Source: Scleroderma bovista | Taxonomy: Eukaryota > Basidiomycota > Agaricomycetes > Boletales > Sclerodermataceae | Direction: 5' to 3' | Assembly: GCA_037178675.1 (NCBI GenBank) | Contig: JAYMGJ010000324.1 | Coordinates: 1 to 64,000, forward strand | DNA: 64,000 nt | Shown: piece by piece, positions 10,743 to 20,443 of the stretch | How positions within the stretch are numbered: position 1 is the first letter of the stretch | Layout of the letters: the number at the start of each line of letters is the position of its first letter | Notes under the pieces: model-generated | Database searches by the model: none | Told to the model about the DNA's origin: nothing | What the model saw: the letters and a program-made list of their open reading frames with translations, nothing else | Made by a program: the position numbers and the translations under genes

Positions 10743-12318
10743 ATGTCCAACCGTCTGATTTTTGCATCTGAAGAAGGTCAAAAAGTATGCCGACACCTCC
10801 TACTGGATCTCATGCCCTCGGACACCCATGACTTCCAGCTGGAATCGATCGGACACCTGCTTGATGGTGAAGATCTCTTGTTGGTGGTCGCGACAGGAAG
10901 TGGTAACACGGATATGTTTATCCGGCTCATGCATGTCGTTCAATGGATCGCGACCCATCCACACACGTTTGGGGCGGTCAGCTTTCCACGTGACCCAGCT
11001 ATGGTAGTAGTTTGTCCGACGAAGGCGCTGGAAGACGAGATGGTGAGCGCAATGCTTCGCAAGCAGACCACAAACTGAAACATGGGGACCAGCAAGTTAA
11101 GATGCAGAGTGCAGGGCTGACCACAGTTGCAATACACGCCGACACAATCTCTGCCGCACGGAAGCAAAACAGTGACCTGTTCCAGGTCGTGAAGCGTGAC
11201 GTCTCAATGATACTCGTGTCTCCGGAGCAGCTTCGCTCAAAAGGATTCGAGAAGCTGACCCAAAGTTCAGTCTTTGTGGACAGGCTGTGTATGATGGCTG
11301 TGGATTGGGGCCAGAGTTTTCGCAAGGACTTTCAACAGATTGGTTGGGCACGAGCCAGACTCGCCTCCCGGGTTCCAATGGCTGCTGTCACAGCAACATT
11401 GCAGGTTGGCAACCCAACTGATCGGGTCTGCAAATTCCTTGGCTTCGAGAGTGGTCGTTTCCACACCATACGAAGGTCTAACTATCGGCCTGACATACAG
11501 CTCATCTTCCAGACAATGACACGAGGCCTTGAAAATGCAAACTTGTCGGATTTGGACTGGGTCATTGACGACGGAGTACGGCGGCGCACACTGATATTCA
11601 TCAGGACTATTGCAGGAGGGTTTCGTGCCAACGCGTACTTCTGGAACAAGCTTGCGGACGATCCAAATCGTGCCAAACATCTGCATTTGTTCAATTCAGT
11701 AAACCACAAGTCCTACAATGATGAAACACTTAAACTGTGGTCGAGCCATGATGCTGCTATTCAAATTATTATTGCGACCAGCATCCTTTCTGTTGGCATT
11801 GATGCGCCGACATTTGATGATGTCATTGTATACGGTGAACCACCTGACACGGATGAGCTTCTCCAGGACTATGGCTGACTCCGATACTTGAAATCAATGT
11901 CTCCACGAGCGTTCTTATACATAACCAAATCGGCACATACCAAAGCGGCACAGCTCCTTGGGGAAGTCGACAAGTTGCCGACACTGCACAATGCACGCTC
12001 CACCACTGACATGGACACGCTGCAATTGTCAATGGCAAGCCTCATTATGGCCCCTTGCAAAGTGGCACAACTTGACGAGCTGTATGGAAACATCCTCAAC
12101 GAACCACCATGCAGCTGTCTGGGTTGTCAGGCACATCCGCGCCCACAACGAAAAGAAAAATGTACCTGCAGTGGGTGCATACCCGAGTCAACAAAGGCAA
12201 TTGAGGAGACGAACGGTGGGCGGCTGCGTGGCCATACAGGAAACCGGTGTGAGTCAAAGTGTGGATTTGGGTCAGAACAACAACCCAAACACAACACCAA
12301 CAAAGGACTACGAAATTG
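10743..12318 (+). pseudogene. RecQ-like helicase, front part, decayed
   Basis: Exon 1 is 10,743-11,042. A 50-bp GTGAGC...CCAG intron (11,043-11,092) restores the frame to exon 2. The order of RecQ motifs is visible: a Walker A region reading ATGSGNT (Lys replaced by Asn), VVVCPTKAL, VSPEQL, a motif II region reading MMAVDWGQSF in which the expected DExH box and about six residues are absent, VTATLQVG, LIFIRTI, IIIATSILSVGID and DELLQDYG. A TGA at 11,876-11,878 stands where the family has the Arg of the QxxGR box. After the stop a Cys cluster (CSCLGC, CTCSGC) continues to about 12,190. Loss of both ATPase motifs makes activity very unlikely. The probable C-terminal piece lies at 30,898. Confidence 0.8.
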
Positions 12319-13292
12319 TGTGAGTGGTGGTTTACCTCCGCGGTGTCCAGAGAGGATGTGCTGAGGAGGAGGGAAGGGGATCTACACCAACAGGGTGATG
12401 CAGACGGTGATGCAGGATACTCCTGGGGTACAGGAGCAATAGAAGACGAAGGGGATAGGTGTCTGGACTCTTCCTAAAGCCTAGGAAGTGTCAAAGCGGG
12501 GATTGAGTTGACTGGGACTGAAGTAGCGATACTACACCTAGAGATTGGTGCAGCAAGGGGACAAGGGGGCTCCTGACGTCCAGAAGCAATAGGGGATGAA
12601 GGATTGACAGGCTAGACTCCGCTTGAGCCTAGAGAAAGACTTGGACTTGAATAGATTGGATAAAACTTGAATATCAGAGCCTTTAGACCTTCACTGAAGC
12701 CTACAAGACTCAAAGAGCTGAAAGGATACTGACTGAGAGAGTCTGAGAGAGGGATAATTTCGTGCAATTGGGTCCTCTTTCACTGGGCTGAGCCCAGGGG
12801 TTTAAATACATGGGGGGGCACAGCATTAAAGTACAAAAAGAGAAGGGAGTAAGCAGAATTTGTCAAGGATTGGTAAGGGATTGGTAAGAGCTTTGTAAGG
12901 GGTTTGTAAGCGATCAGTAAGCAAGGGATAAGCAGGAATGAGTAAGCATAGGAAGCATGAATAAGCTGCTGAGTAAAGGAATGAGTAAGCTGCATGACAA
13001 GATTGATTGGTAAGGGAGTGAGTCATCAGCTGAGTAATATACCAAAAATGCGAAAGGGATAGAGTAATACTGATGACAAGAGAGCATCAGTAAGCAAGGG
13101 ATGAGTCACTGCACAGCAGAAGGAGTCATTGATGCACAGCCTAAGAAGTTTGATGGGGGGCTGTGTACCATCAGGAATTTGATGGGACAACAATGGGGAA
13201 GATCTGGGATTAATAGGGGGATTGATCCGAGACAAAACAGCCACAAGAAGGGTACCAGGGGTCCAGAGGTCTTTTTGGGGGGTCAGCATACA
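12319..13292 (-). repeat. Probable solo LTR-like sequence
   Basis: On the minus strand the stretch could begin TGTATGCTGACC and end CACTCACA (TG...CA). It carries a TATTTAAA box at about 12,803-12,810 followed by a pyrimidine-rich leader, as in basidiomycete Ty3-type LTRs. No matching target duplication or second copy is in the window, so the ends are uncertain. It directly follows the last recognisable RecQ-like codons. Confidence 0.4.
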
Positions 13293-13861
13293 CTAAAGTA
13301 TAGTGCATGTGTTCTAGCGCCGCTGAAGCGCAACCATGGGCTCCCTTGACGAGCTCTCTTCTGGGAAAGAACGAGAGAGGGTTCTTCTTCCTAATAGCAC
13401 TATAAAGTGGGGGGAATAACTGTCATGGTGCTGGGGGACGTCGTCTGAAAGTAGGGAAGCGGATAGAGTATTGAATTCGGCGCATCCAGGGAAGTGAGAC
13501 GAACGACAGAGGAAGATGGACATGGCAAGTATCTGGGAGGAAGGGACCATAGGCTGAGGGCTCAGGGGACACAGAGATGACCAGAGAAGACTTCTCAAGC
13601 TTGACAATAGACCTAAGATGACCAAAGTACGTCCTTGACGCAGGACTGACGAGGAGAACGCGCTGACCGAGAACGAGAGGGACTGAGGGAGCAGGCTGGG
13701 AAGATATGTGCCAGGCAATGCACGGGAACTCTGGGAGAGGCTGTCCTAAAAGCAGGACATAGTGGAGATCTGCAGCAATAGTGGAGAAATGATCCAGAGA
13801 AAATACGGACTCCATAGTGAGCGATGAAGTGAATGTCTGGATTGCGGGGGGAATCACATAG
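13293..13861. other. Unassigned flank of element A
   Basis: Minus-strand frames are open here (for example 13,423-13,857) but match nothing I know. With the 30,562-30,897 flank it should form one continuous pre-insertion sequence if element A is excised. Confidence 0.3.
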
Positions 13862-13931
13862 TTCAGTCACAAACCCCTGCAAAAGTGGGTCATCGGACGT
13901 GTACAAATGCCTGCAAAGGTGGGTCTAGCCG
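13862..13931 (+). repeat. Element A left terminal inverted repeat
   Basis: Begins TTCAGTCAC and contains the 51-base block at 13,881-13,931 that recurs exactly in reverse complement at 30,492-30,542. Confidence 0.9.
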
Positions 13932-15475
13932 ACGCCGGCCGACATCCGCACAACTGGGACAACCGATAATGGTAAGGTAGGGTTGGGCCGGGATGTGTAA
14001 CAATGCACATCTCAGACAGGCCGGGGCAACGGTTATAGGGGAAGACAATGTAGGCATGGGTCAGGCCGCGGGTTGCAGGAAGGCAAAGCTGGAACAGGCC
14101 GACGCAGGTATTGTATGGCGGAGTGTGCCATAAGCATGGGTCAGGCCGGGGTGGTTGGACATGTATAGATGGGACAGGCCGGTGTGAGGTTGTATAGTCA
14201 AACAATGTAAAGCTGGGTAAGGCCGCGCTGTGGACAACTGCACGAAGGGGACCGGCCGCCGCAAGTGTTGAACGATTGAGCAATGTAGAGGGCAGTCAGG
14301 CCGAACTATGAAGAAATGCAGAAGTAGGTCAAGCCGGCACAAGAGAAATGTAGGGATTGGTCAGGCCGGCGCATGTGTTGAATGATCAAACAATGTAAGG
14401 CAAGATCAGGCCGTCATATGCAGAAATGTACACATGGGACCGGCCGGTGCGAGGGCTGTATAGTCAAACAACGTACAGCGGGGTCAGGCCGGCAGAAATG
14501 TTGTATGGTAGGAAAACGTAAAGATGGGTTGGGCCGTATTGTGAAGAACTGCAACGATGGGACAGGCCGGTGTAGTTGGCATATGGTTGACCGCAGTGGT
14601 GGTGGGTCAGGCCGCGATGCAGAGACATGCAGAGGTTGGTCAGGCCGGCAGAAATGTTGTCTGGTAGGAAAACGTAAAGATGGGTTAGGCCGTATTGTGA
14701 AGAACTGCAAGGATGGGTCAGGCCGGCACAAGTCTTGTTTGGTCGAAAAATGTAAATGTGGGTCAGGCCGGAGGAAGTGTTGTATGGTTGAACAACGTAG
14801 GGATTGGTCAGGCCGGCGGATGGGTTTCATGGTCAAATAACGTAAGGCTGGATCAGGCCGGCATATGCAGAAATGCGGGACAGGCCGGTGCCAGCATTGT
14901 ATAGTGGACCAATGTAAGGCTGGGTCAGGCCGGCGAAATGTTGTATGATCGAACAATGGAAATGTAGGTTGGGCCGTGATGTGAAGAACTGAAAGGATAG
15001 CAGCGGCCGGCACAAGTACTGTCAGGCCGGCAAAAGGGTTGTATGGTCGAACAACGTAGGGATTGGTCAGGCCGGCGGATGGGTTGCGTGGTCAAGCGAC
15101 GTAAGGCAGGGTCCGGCCGCCATTTGCAGAAATGCAAAGGTGGGACAGGCCGGCGCCAGTGTTGCATGGCGGAACAACATAGAACTGTGTCAGGCCGACA
15201 GAAATGTTGGATGGTCGAAAGATGTAAAGGTGGGTTAGGCCGTAATATACATAACTGCACTGATGGGACAGGCCGGTGTAATTGGCATATGGTTGACCAC
15301 AGTAGCAGGGGGTCAGGCCGCGATGCAGAGACATGCAGAGGTGGGACAGGCCGGCCAAACTGCTGAATTTTAGAACAACGTAGGGATGGGACGGGCCGGG
15401 ACTTGATGACATGCACAGGTGGGACAGGCCGTGCGATGAAGAAGTGCAGAGGTGGGTCAGGCCGGTGCAGTGACA
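13932..15475 (+). repeat. Element A left satellite, GGCCG boxes
   Basis: Tandem units each carry a GGGTCAGGCCGGC-like box. Spacing between boxes is mostly 33 or 45 bp; for example boxes at 14,532, 14,565, 14,610, 14,643, 14,688, 14,721 and 14,766 alternate exactly, giving a 78-bp dimer, while from 14,766 onward 45-bp steps repeat. Spacers drift but the GGCCG core persists. Open frames across it are by-products of spacings divisible by three. Confidence 0.9.
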
Positions 15476-15623
15476 GGCTCCATTTGGGCAGAAGGCAGAA
15501 CTATGTTCGGCCAGGGACAGCATTGTATGGTCCAATGACTGTAAGACAGGAAACTATCTTGCAAAGGTTCATTGTATTTCCACAAATGACACCACATTTA
15601 TTACAATTGTACAGACCAGTCAC

Positions 15624-16260
15624 CTATGCTCTGTCCCTTTGGCTGCGCCCAATACCTAGATGACATTCCCTAATATGCCTTGCAATGTTATTCCATACAA
15701 TAGACTTGCCACAGCCAAGCCAGGGACAGGCAGCTTTCTCACTCATCTTGTACAGCATACCATGAACCTTAAGATGGTTCCGGATGTCTGCAGAGTCTGC
15801 TTGAAGGGGTATGGGACATCCAGGGGTGATGTTGCATTGGTAGGATGCAGGGGGGATAGGGTTGGCTTGCAGAAAGCAAAGGTTAGTATGTATCCACTAC
15901 TGAAACTGAGTAACACATACAGGCCTCTGCCTCTGGAATGGTCACAAGTACAGGGTACTCAGGGGCAGGTGTGGGAGGATGGGGGTTTGTAAAAGGTGGG
16001 TCATTGACCAAGATAGCTGACAGTGCATTAGCATTCATTACATATCTGACTGCAGCAACACATACCAGGGTCATACACAGGCTCAGTGGCAACCATATCA
16101 TCAGGGAAGACAAACTGGGAAAGTTGCCCATGCAAACCAGATGATTCATGAAAATAATCATCTAAGAATGTGAAAAGGATATCAATGAATGAATGAAACA
16201 ATACCAACCTAGGTTAAAGTCAATGGAGTCAGGCAAGGATCCATATTCAAAGCTGGCCAT
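15624..16260 (-). CDS. C2H2 zinc-finger protein of element A
   Basis: A minus-strand gene with small introns starts at ATG 16,258-16,260 (MASFEYGSLPDSIDFN). It continues through DYFHESSGLHGQLSQFVFPD and a proline-rich linker (PPFTNPHPPTPAPEYP), then two fingers: one reading YQCN-x-GC...HLKVH and one reading CPWLGC...ARHIRECH. A TAG at 15,624-15,626 ends the frame; just beyond it a further finger-like stretch (YNCNKCG) can be read. The pattern resembles short Agaricomycete zinc-finger proteins with CxWxxC-type fingers. It sits between the KDZ transposase, on the same strand, and the left satellite, so a role in binding the satellite is an attractive but untested guess. Exon joins were inferred from GT-AG sites by eye. 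Confidence 0.5.
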
Positions 16261-16287
16261 GGTGAATGGAGTGAAGAAAGGGAGAAT

Positions 16288-18791
16288 TCACGTGCCAGTA
16301 GCCAGCTGAAGGTATTTATATTGCTTCCCCTCTACCAACCAAGCCACTGATCCATCCCTGCCATTGACAGATAGGCCCGACTCCGTCAACTGCAGTCTCA
16401 TTTCAGCCAAGGTAGGTGCTGAAAGGATGGACAGATAAGTCAACTTTTCCCATGGTCGAGACAAGAACTGGCGGCTAACCTTTTTCCATTTTGAGTTTGT
16501 AAATATCCAGGGCATCACCCCTTTGGGATGCTGCATCATCAGCTGCTCTCTGCCACTCTTCCACTTTGTTTGGATCCAAGGAAGCTGTAAGCTCTTCAAA
16601 AGGGCCTCTGGTCAAATTTACACCGTCACAAGCTGCTTGATATTTCTTGCATAGAGATTTGACTGCAGAATCAAGGAATTAGTTCCTGCAAATTAAAAGA
16701 CAGAGAAAAATAAACCTATCCCAACCAGTTTTTTCCAGTTTGAGTCTCTCATATGATCATCATATACCTCCTGTCTATGGGCCAGGCTCATGGATCGGGC
16801 CATAGGAGAGACCTTGTTAAATGGGGCCCAGAGGGTCTCCAAAATTTCACCATCAATATGACCAGCTCCCTGCATGAACATGAGACTGAACCGTGCAAAA
16901 CAATCCAACTTATGGGCACTGAGATGGAATTTGCCAACTGCTGGGACAATGTCCATGTCATCGGGGATCTGAAGGGCTGGACATGCTTCTACCCTCCGAG
17001 CAAACTTCACATACCACTGGCAAGCCACGTCATAAATAATGAGAGCTTTAGTGATTCCTGCGGAGTTATATGAAAGTGCTTGACAGATGGAGTAATCAAT
17101 ATTTTTTTGCCTAAGTTCCGGTACATCAGTATAGTTGTCTTCTGATATATAAAGGATTTTGACGCACTGCTCTCCTTTATAAAAATCCACTACAGAATGG
17201 GGCACAAAACAGCCATGCCTCGCACAGGCAGTGGCCCCTATGCCAGTGGCGCGGAGATTAGACCGATTTACATTTGCTTGATTTACAGCACGGTGGTTTT
17301 GACAAGATGATTTCTGTTTGACCCATCAAGATGAAATGGTGTTGTCCAGGTATCCAAAATACGCACTTCTTTGGTCTCATGGGCTGATGATACATGGTTC
17401 TGATAAGGGCCATCTTCAACCATATACCCTAGTCCATCTGCCAAGGCAATGTCGCATTCTGGCCTCCTCATCTTCATGTGCTGAGCTGTAAAGTTTCCAT
17501 CTACCACATATCGCACAGCCACAGTATCCCTTGAATAATAATCAATGCGTCAAGCCTTTTCCAAAATATAACAAAGAACCAACTCAGTATAGACATCCTT
17601 CCAGTCACCTGGCAAGTTAATTCCTGATTGGGGGCAGGCAGGGCAAAATACAGCCAACTCCCCATGTTTAGGATCCCTTTCTGTATCGTGACCAAAGCCA
17701 GCCCTTTTCCTGTTGGAGAGATCTCTCCACATCCGAGAGACCCTCAGCAATTCCCGATAACGATCCTAAATAAAACCATGTAGCATAGAAGGAAAGTTTG
17801 TAGTTGAAAGACTTACTGGAAGGGAGTCTGGAAAGGCGTTATTTGAGAAACGGCAGATCTTTTGATAGAAACTCCAGGCGGAAGTTTTGCATTCCAGAGC
17901 ATCAATGAGGAAATGATCCAGGACGTCGAAGGTGAATCCAGTCTGGGGCCTAATGACAGTAGATGGGAATATACGAGACCGAAGCAGCTGGAGGTGCCGG
18001 TCTTCCAGACTTGCATCATTGCACCTACACCACCTCAGACGGTGTACAAATATTCCAGTAGAGTGAACAACAGTGAATTTATCACAGAACCAGTCCCCCC
18101 CATACTCCGACATATTGTTGGAGCACGGAGCTCCATTATGACCTAGATTAAAGACATAGCCAAGATCACGGAGGGTGATATTATCATAAAATCGTCCGGT
18201 CCATTGTTGAATGCGGTGAAAGGGATTACGGATGTGAGACGTGACAGCACAGGGCCCACACCACATATAACCGGTTTGACAAGAAAGGCATCGGATATTA
18301 GCAGTAACCTGGTGGCAAACTTGACATTCCTCGGTCAAAGCAGGATGTTCGCACTCCAAGATTATCGAAAGATACCGAGCTCGCCAGGGAATCCATTCCG
18401 ACAAAAAGTCATTCTGGGTCTTTTACTAGATAAGAAAATCAATGGGACTGAATTAAAAGATAGTCTTGACCTTGGTTTTCCGCCTCGCAGATGCAAGGAA
18501 ATCAGCAGGGTCTTGCTCATCTATCAGTTGAGAAACCTCGTTGAGAAGGTGGCTACCCTCAGCAGCCCCTCTTGGTGATTTTATCCTTTTTCTTGCAGGA
18601 GTCTCATCTTCTTCAGTAGAAGAAGCTCGATAGTACTGCCAGGCGGGAACCTCTTCATAGGTTATTTTTCCCCTTCTAGTTCGGACTGGGGTATGGGTTA
18701 CAATGCCCGCATGCCCAGACCTGCGACTGGAGCCACCAGATCCATGGATTCTGGCTCTGTTTCTTTTTTCCTTACGAGGTACTGGAGACAT
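16288..18791 (-). CDS. KDZ-family transposase, CxC2 type, shortened C-terminus
   Basis: Multi-exon. The N-terminal exon (MSPVPRKEKRNRARIHG) is basic. The next, from about 18,410, carries the CxC2-type cluster CQVC...CLSC...CGPC...H with NPFHRIQQWTGRFYDNITLR, typical of KDZ transposases. A second Cys pair reads FCPACPQSGINLP. Catalytic acidic residues are visible: Asp in VVDGNFTAQHMKMRRPE near 17,510, Asp in IIYDVACQWY near 17,030, and Glu in GHIDGEILETLWAPFN near 16,860. The frame ends at 16,288 soon after NGRDGSVAWLVEGKQYKYLQ. The element B homologue continues for over 200 residues beyond the equivalent point, so this copy lacks most of the C-terminal helical region, by truncation or by an exon I could not find. 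A neighbouring TET/JBP gene on the same strand is a known KDZ association. Confidence 0.85.
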
Positions 18792-18884
18792 GATTGTCTG
18801 GATTGACAATCTACCAGAGCGAACTAAGTTTCTTTGCCCTAGATCCCGTCATCATACCGAGTAAAATTTCAACACAGCAATAAG

Positions 18885-19076
18885 TAACGGCTATCACTAC
18901 CCTATCTGGCCTAACTGAAATAAGTAGCTGCCATCACCTTTATGCAATCACACCGATCAATAAGTAACACCCCTGCTACCCTATCTGGCCTAACTGAAAT
19001 AAGTAGCTGTCATCACCTTTACGCAATCGGATCAATAAGTAACGGCTATCACTACCCACCATTAAGTAACAACTGA
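18885..19076. repeat. Short tandem repeat between KDZ and TET/JBP genes
   Basis: Two and a half copies of a roughly 78-bp unit with CCTATCTGGCCTAACTGAAA, ATAAGTAGCTG, CATCACCTTTA and ATAAGTAAC. It separates the 5' end of the transposase gene from the 3' end of the TET/JBP gene, so it may be the transposase promoter region. Confidence 0.7.
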
Positions 19077-19078
19077 AC

Positions 19079-20313
19079 TTACTTCCCAGAACCGAAGTTT
19101 GCCCACCAGCCCATCTGAGAAGGCAATGAGGGACATGGCACATCCATCCTGTCATGCAGAAGGTCCTTCATGTAGTGAGCAATTATGGCCCTCTCCCCCC
19201 CTCCCCAAGCTGGCACTGCATGTTCCAATACCTTCCCAGTCAGGAAAATTAGTGTTCCCGGTTGGTACGTAAAACATGCGCCCAGGTCTGTCACTTGGAA
19301 ATTGGCTTGATGCCCCTCGCCTAAACTAACCAGGAGATCATAAAAGGAAAGGGCGCCGCCAGCATCCCTGTGGGGAGGTGTGATCCGGTTGACAATAAGA
19401 TCCATACCAGAATAAGCCGAAGTCCAATTGTAAGGCTTGTCAGACGAATTGTCATTAAGGATCGCATTTGCCTCTAAGCCAGCCTGGAGGAGATCCGGAT
19501 GGACAATGCCCAAGATAGCATTTGCGAACCGCTCAAAGAGTTCTACCTTCTGCAACCATCGTCGAACCTTTTGCGACTTGAGTGAAATGGTTGGCAAAAT
19601 CGGATCCACCAGACGCTAACGCAGCAAGTTAACATTTTCTCAATGGAAGTCCATATTGATTCATCAAACTTACTTTATGCCCCACCATAAATGTCCCAGG
19701 GGCTATAGATAGCACGCCTGAACCGAAATTCTTCTGATTAGGAAGGAAGTTACGGAATCGCCAAGAGCGAGTTTTGAATGAATCTGCAGATTTGTTGACT
19801 AAATTTGACTTCAAGTCTTTCACGGCGTTGTTGAGTTTCGCCTGCAGACAGTCCGCAATCAAGATATTCAACATAAGTAGTAAATTAGGCGCAACTCACC
19901 ACAAAGTCATCCCGAAGTATGTTGGGGAGATACCATAGTAGAATCTTCCCATGTTTGTCCACTACGGTAGCTGGTTTATCGATGACGCCAAGCTTGGCCC
20001 TCTCAAAAAAATTTTCCAGTTGAGGATGGCGGGTAGACTTTGAAGCTCCACCCTTGACAGTCTGCGCAAATCTATCGGAGTCCCAGTTCACCACCACTAG
20101 ACCTCTAATAAATTTTTTTTCCATGGAAACGGGAAATTCCTCACAAGGGTTAAGAAAGGCGGCCGCAATTGTTGCGGCACTGAGGCCCAACTGTTGCTCC
20201 GGAAGAGTCTCCGACCACTTTCCCGAATTTGGGATGTCATATAGGCTTGACAAGTCGTTTTGGGCCCTCATTCTAGCGATGTCAGCAAGGCCGAAAACGC
20301 TGCCTGAAGACAT
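19079..20313 (-). CDS. TET/JBP-family 2OG-Fe(II) dioxygenase (element A)
   Basis: Exons run from MSSGSVFGLADIARMRAQ through WYLPNILRDDF, a middle exon (SWRFRNFLPNQKNFGSG), and the catalytic exon starting RLVDPILPTISL. Iron ligands are seen in NRITPPHRDAGG (His-x-Asp near 19,370) and VLEHAVP (distal His near 19,215); the 2-oxoglutarate Arg fits GGERAIIAHYMKD. The order NRxTPxHRD, YDLLVSLG, TDLGACFTYQPGTLIFLTGK is that of fungal TET/JBP proteins, which oxidise 5-methylcytosine. All ligands are intact. An ATG upstream at 20,443 opens another frame (MSSEEEIRSSIFSYLTKILD) that ends close to a GTATGT donor and could be a 5' exon. Same strand as the KDZ transposase, 290 bp upstream of it. Confidence 0.85.
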
Positions 20314-20443
20314 ACCTGGGTTTCTGTAATTTTGGGGCGGATATATGGGTCCCTTGAACCAGGCAGGTGTCCTTTACTGCATCATCCAGGATTTTAGTGA
20401 GGTAAGAAAAGATAGAGCTGCGGATTTCCTCTTCAGAGGACAT

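Noticed and set aside
13932..15475. CRISPR-like array of repeats and spacers
   Set aside because: The genome is eukaryotic, the repeated box is short and degenerate, and spacers are themselves repetitive.
14382..15535. Long open frames on both strands in the left satellite of element A (up to 199 residues)
   Set aside because: They exist because 33-, 45- and 78-bp spacings are multiples of three; the translations are periodic (SGRRKCCMV-type) with no start context.
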